Assembly (NCBI GenBank): GCA_964531225.1
Contig: CAZHDB010000054.1
Span: 1 to 5,743, forward strand
Length of the DNA: 5,743 nucleotides
From: CAZHDB01 sp964531225
GTDB lineage: Archaea; Thermoproteota; Thermoprotei_A; Sulfolobales; Desulfurococcaceae
Direction: 5' to 3'
This document shows positions 4,842-5,743 of the stretch, in pieces. The position numbers were made by a program, and so were the translations under genes. Position 1 is the first letter of the stretch, and the number at the start of each line of letters is the position of its first letter. The notes beneath the pieces are model-generated. The model was not told the DNA's origin. It was given only the letters and a program-made list of their open reading frames with translations, and made no database searches.

Positions 4842-5743
4842 TTCTTTCCCTTAAGCCAGTAATTTCTTTTATTTCTTCTTCTATTAATGAAAGTATTTTT
4901 TTCAACTGTTCATCACTCAAACTATTATATAGCTCTCTCCATAGGTAGACGGTAACCAATATCTCGTCTTCAATACCTCTTTTCTTAACAAAACTATCTA
5001 TACTCTCTATACGAAAATCTATTGGTGTTTCGCCGCGAGTTCTTGCGATATATATGTATTCTGTTATTTCTTTAGCTGCTGTTGGATAGGCTGTTATTTT
5101 TGTAATCTTTATTTTTATTTTATCCTTATCTACGTCTAATCCTAAACTATTCCTTACATTCTCTATGATTCCTGTTAGAAGTAGATCAATCATTTTATCC
5201 CCATATTTCTTAGAAAGAAACAGGCTCACGCCTTTCTTGGAGAAATAGTACCTAACTATTTTTTTCCAGGGCATTTTCCTGTAGTGTAGAATACCTCTAA
5301 TTGTATCTAGTACATCCTTTGCACGTTCACCACAATAGTGATGAAGCTTATCCATCGATAAGTTACTCCATTTCAATATAAGACCATATATCGTGTGATC
5401 AGTTAAAGTTGCGTATAAGTCATATTCTCCTTCACGTATCATTTTATCAATAGTTTCTGTAATCATAGACTTTATTTCATCACACTCAAATACTGTACCA
5501 ATTAGTTCGTCGAAGGCTAGGTTGACAGGATGTAAATATACATTCTTATACATGAATTTTCTAGCATTAAGTAATCTTATTAGATCATCTAAACCTTTAT
5601 CAGATATAGCAGGAATAAGTAAACCTTTATGACTTACAAGATATGTTTGAAGAATGAGCCAATCAACATTTATCATACCAATAGGCGCCTTTGTATAATA
5701 GCTATCTCTAATAAGATAATCCAGTATATCAGCTGGATACAAA
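4822..5743 (-). CDS. HD-domain phosphohydrolase, dNTPase/SAMHD1-like (COG1078 family), N-terminus outside window
   Basis: This is the C-terminal 306 residues or so of an HD-superfamily phosphohydrolase; the frame is open at the right edge, so the true start and the HH..HD metal-binding motifs lie outside. The first visible segment, YPADILDYLIRDSYYTK, matches the conserved block that supplies the last metal ligand: the Asp of PAD aligns with SAMHD1 D311, and DY..RD with its D314-Y315..R318-D319. The follow-on INVDWLI, and LLNARKFMYKNVYLHPVN (58-75), are also typical of COG1078. Relatives hydrolyse dNTPs to nucleoside and triphosphate, sometimes as oligomers; the substrate here is unproven. The last 45 residues form a Glu/Lys-rich helical tail. 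The leading TTG at 5742 is an internal Leu codon, not a start. The 3' end overlaps the opposite gene by 20 bp. Confidence 0.85.
   Translation of the reverse strand, partial: LYPADILDYLIRDSYYTKAPIGMINVDWLILQTYLVSHKGLLIPAISDKGLDDLIRLLNARKFMYKNVYLHPVNLAFDELIGTVFECDEIKSMITETIDKMIREGEYDLYATLTDHTIYGLILKWSNLSMDKLHHYCGERAKDVLDTIRGILHYRKMPWKKIVRYYFSKKGVSLFLSKKYGDKMIDLLLTGIIENVRNSLGLDVDKDKIKIKITKITAYPTAAKEITEYIYIARTRGETPIDFRIESIDSFVKKRGIEDEILVTVYLWRELYNSLSDEQLKKILSLIEEEIKEITGLRERIIPETS
4861..4884 (+). terminator. T-rich tract, possible terminator of the 119-residue ORF
   Basis: About 20 bp past the stop, the plus strand becomes strongly pyrimidine-rich, with several T3-T4 runs broken by single C or A bases. 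Archaeal RNA polymerase terminates at such tracts without a hairpin. It lies inside the opposite-strand HD gene, where it encodes a Glu/Lys/Ile-rich helix, so the composition may simply reflect that coding. Confidence 0.3.

Noticed and set aside
5740..5742. TTG at 5742 as the start of the HD protein
   Set aside because: The conserved active-site block begins immediately after it, no upstream sequence is available, and the family has its HD motifs N-terminal to this point. The codon is internal.

Overview
The window looks like chromosomal housekeeping DNA from a hyperthermophilic crenarchaeote, most likely a low-GC member of the Desulfurococcales (Staphylothermus- or Ignisphaera-like). The evidence is the gene set: a Cdc48-type AAA ATPase, archaeal elongation factor 1-beta, the small archaeal two-zinc-finger protein, Pth2, archaeal TruD, a free-standing NusA/KH-like protein and an archaeal HD phosphohydrolase. 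AT-rich DNA, Ile-ATA and Arg-AGA/AGG codons, TTG start codons with G-rich ribosome binding sites, and TATA-like boxes ahead of genes fit the same assignment. The genus is inference; no rRNA or other marker is present.

Layout from left to right. Positions 1-1023 (minus) hold the N-terminal part of a Cdc48/VAT ATPase that runs off the left edge. Positions 1159-1669 (minus) hold a two-gene unit, zinc-finger protein then aEF-1beta. A 113-bp divergent promoter region (1670-1782) separates this from a plus-strand unit, Pth2 and TruD, joined by an ATGA overlap (1783-3290). TruD converges, with 3 bp between stop codons, on a NusA-like KH protein (3294-3794, minus). Next comes an AhpD-like carboxymuconolactone decarboxylase family protein (3989-4324, minus). 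A divergent 157-bp gap leads to an unrecognised 119-residue protein (4482-4841, plus), whose end overlaps by 20 bp the end of a truncated HD-domain phosphohydrolase (4822-5743, minus) that runs off the right edge.

How the genes fit together. The central block serves translation: GTP/GDP exchange on aEF-1alpha (aEF-1beta), a translation-linked zinc-finger protein, recycling of peptidyl-tRNA (Pth2) and tRNA pseudouridylation (TruD). The flanking genes concern protein unfolding (Cdc48), transcription or RNA binding (NusA-like), thiol redox chemistry (AhpD-like) and probably nucleotide hydrolysis (HD protein).

No tRNA, rRNA, CRISPR, insertion sequence or integrase was seen. No stretch longer than about 200 bp lacks a gene. 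I found no convincing new multi-gene system. The least explained items are the 119-residue convergent ORF, the zinc-knuckle/KH-like protein with lost GxxG loops, and a 10-bp inverted repeat that brackets that gene's TATA box.
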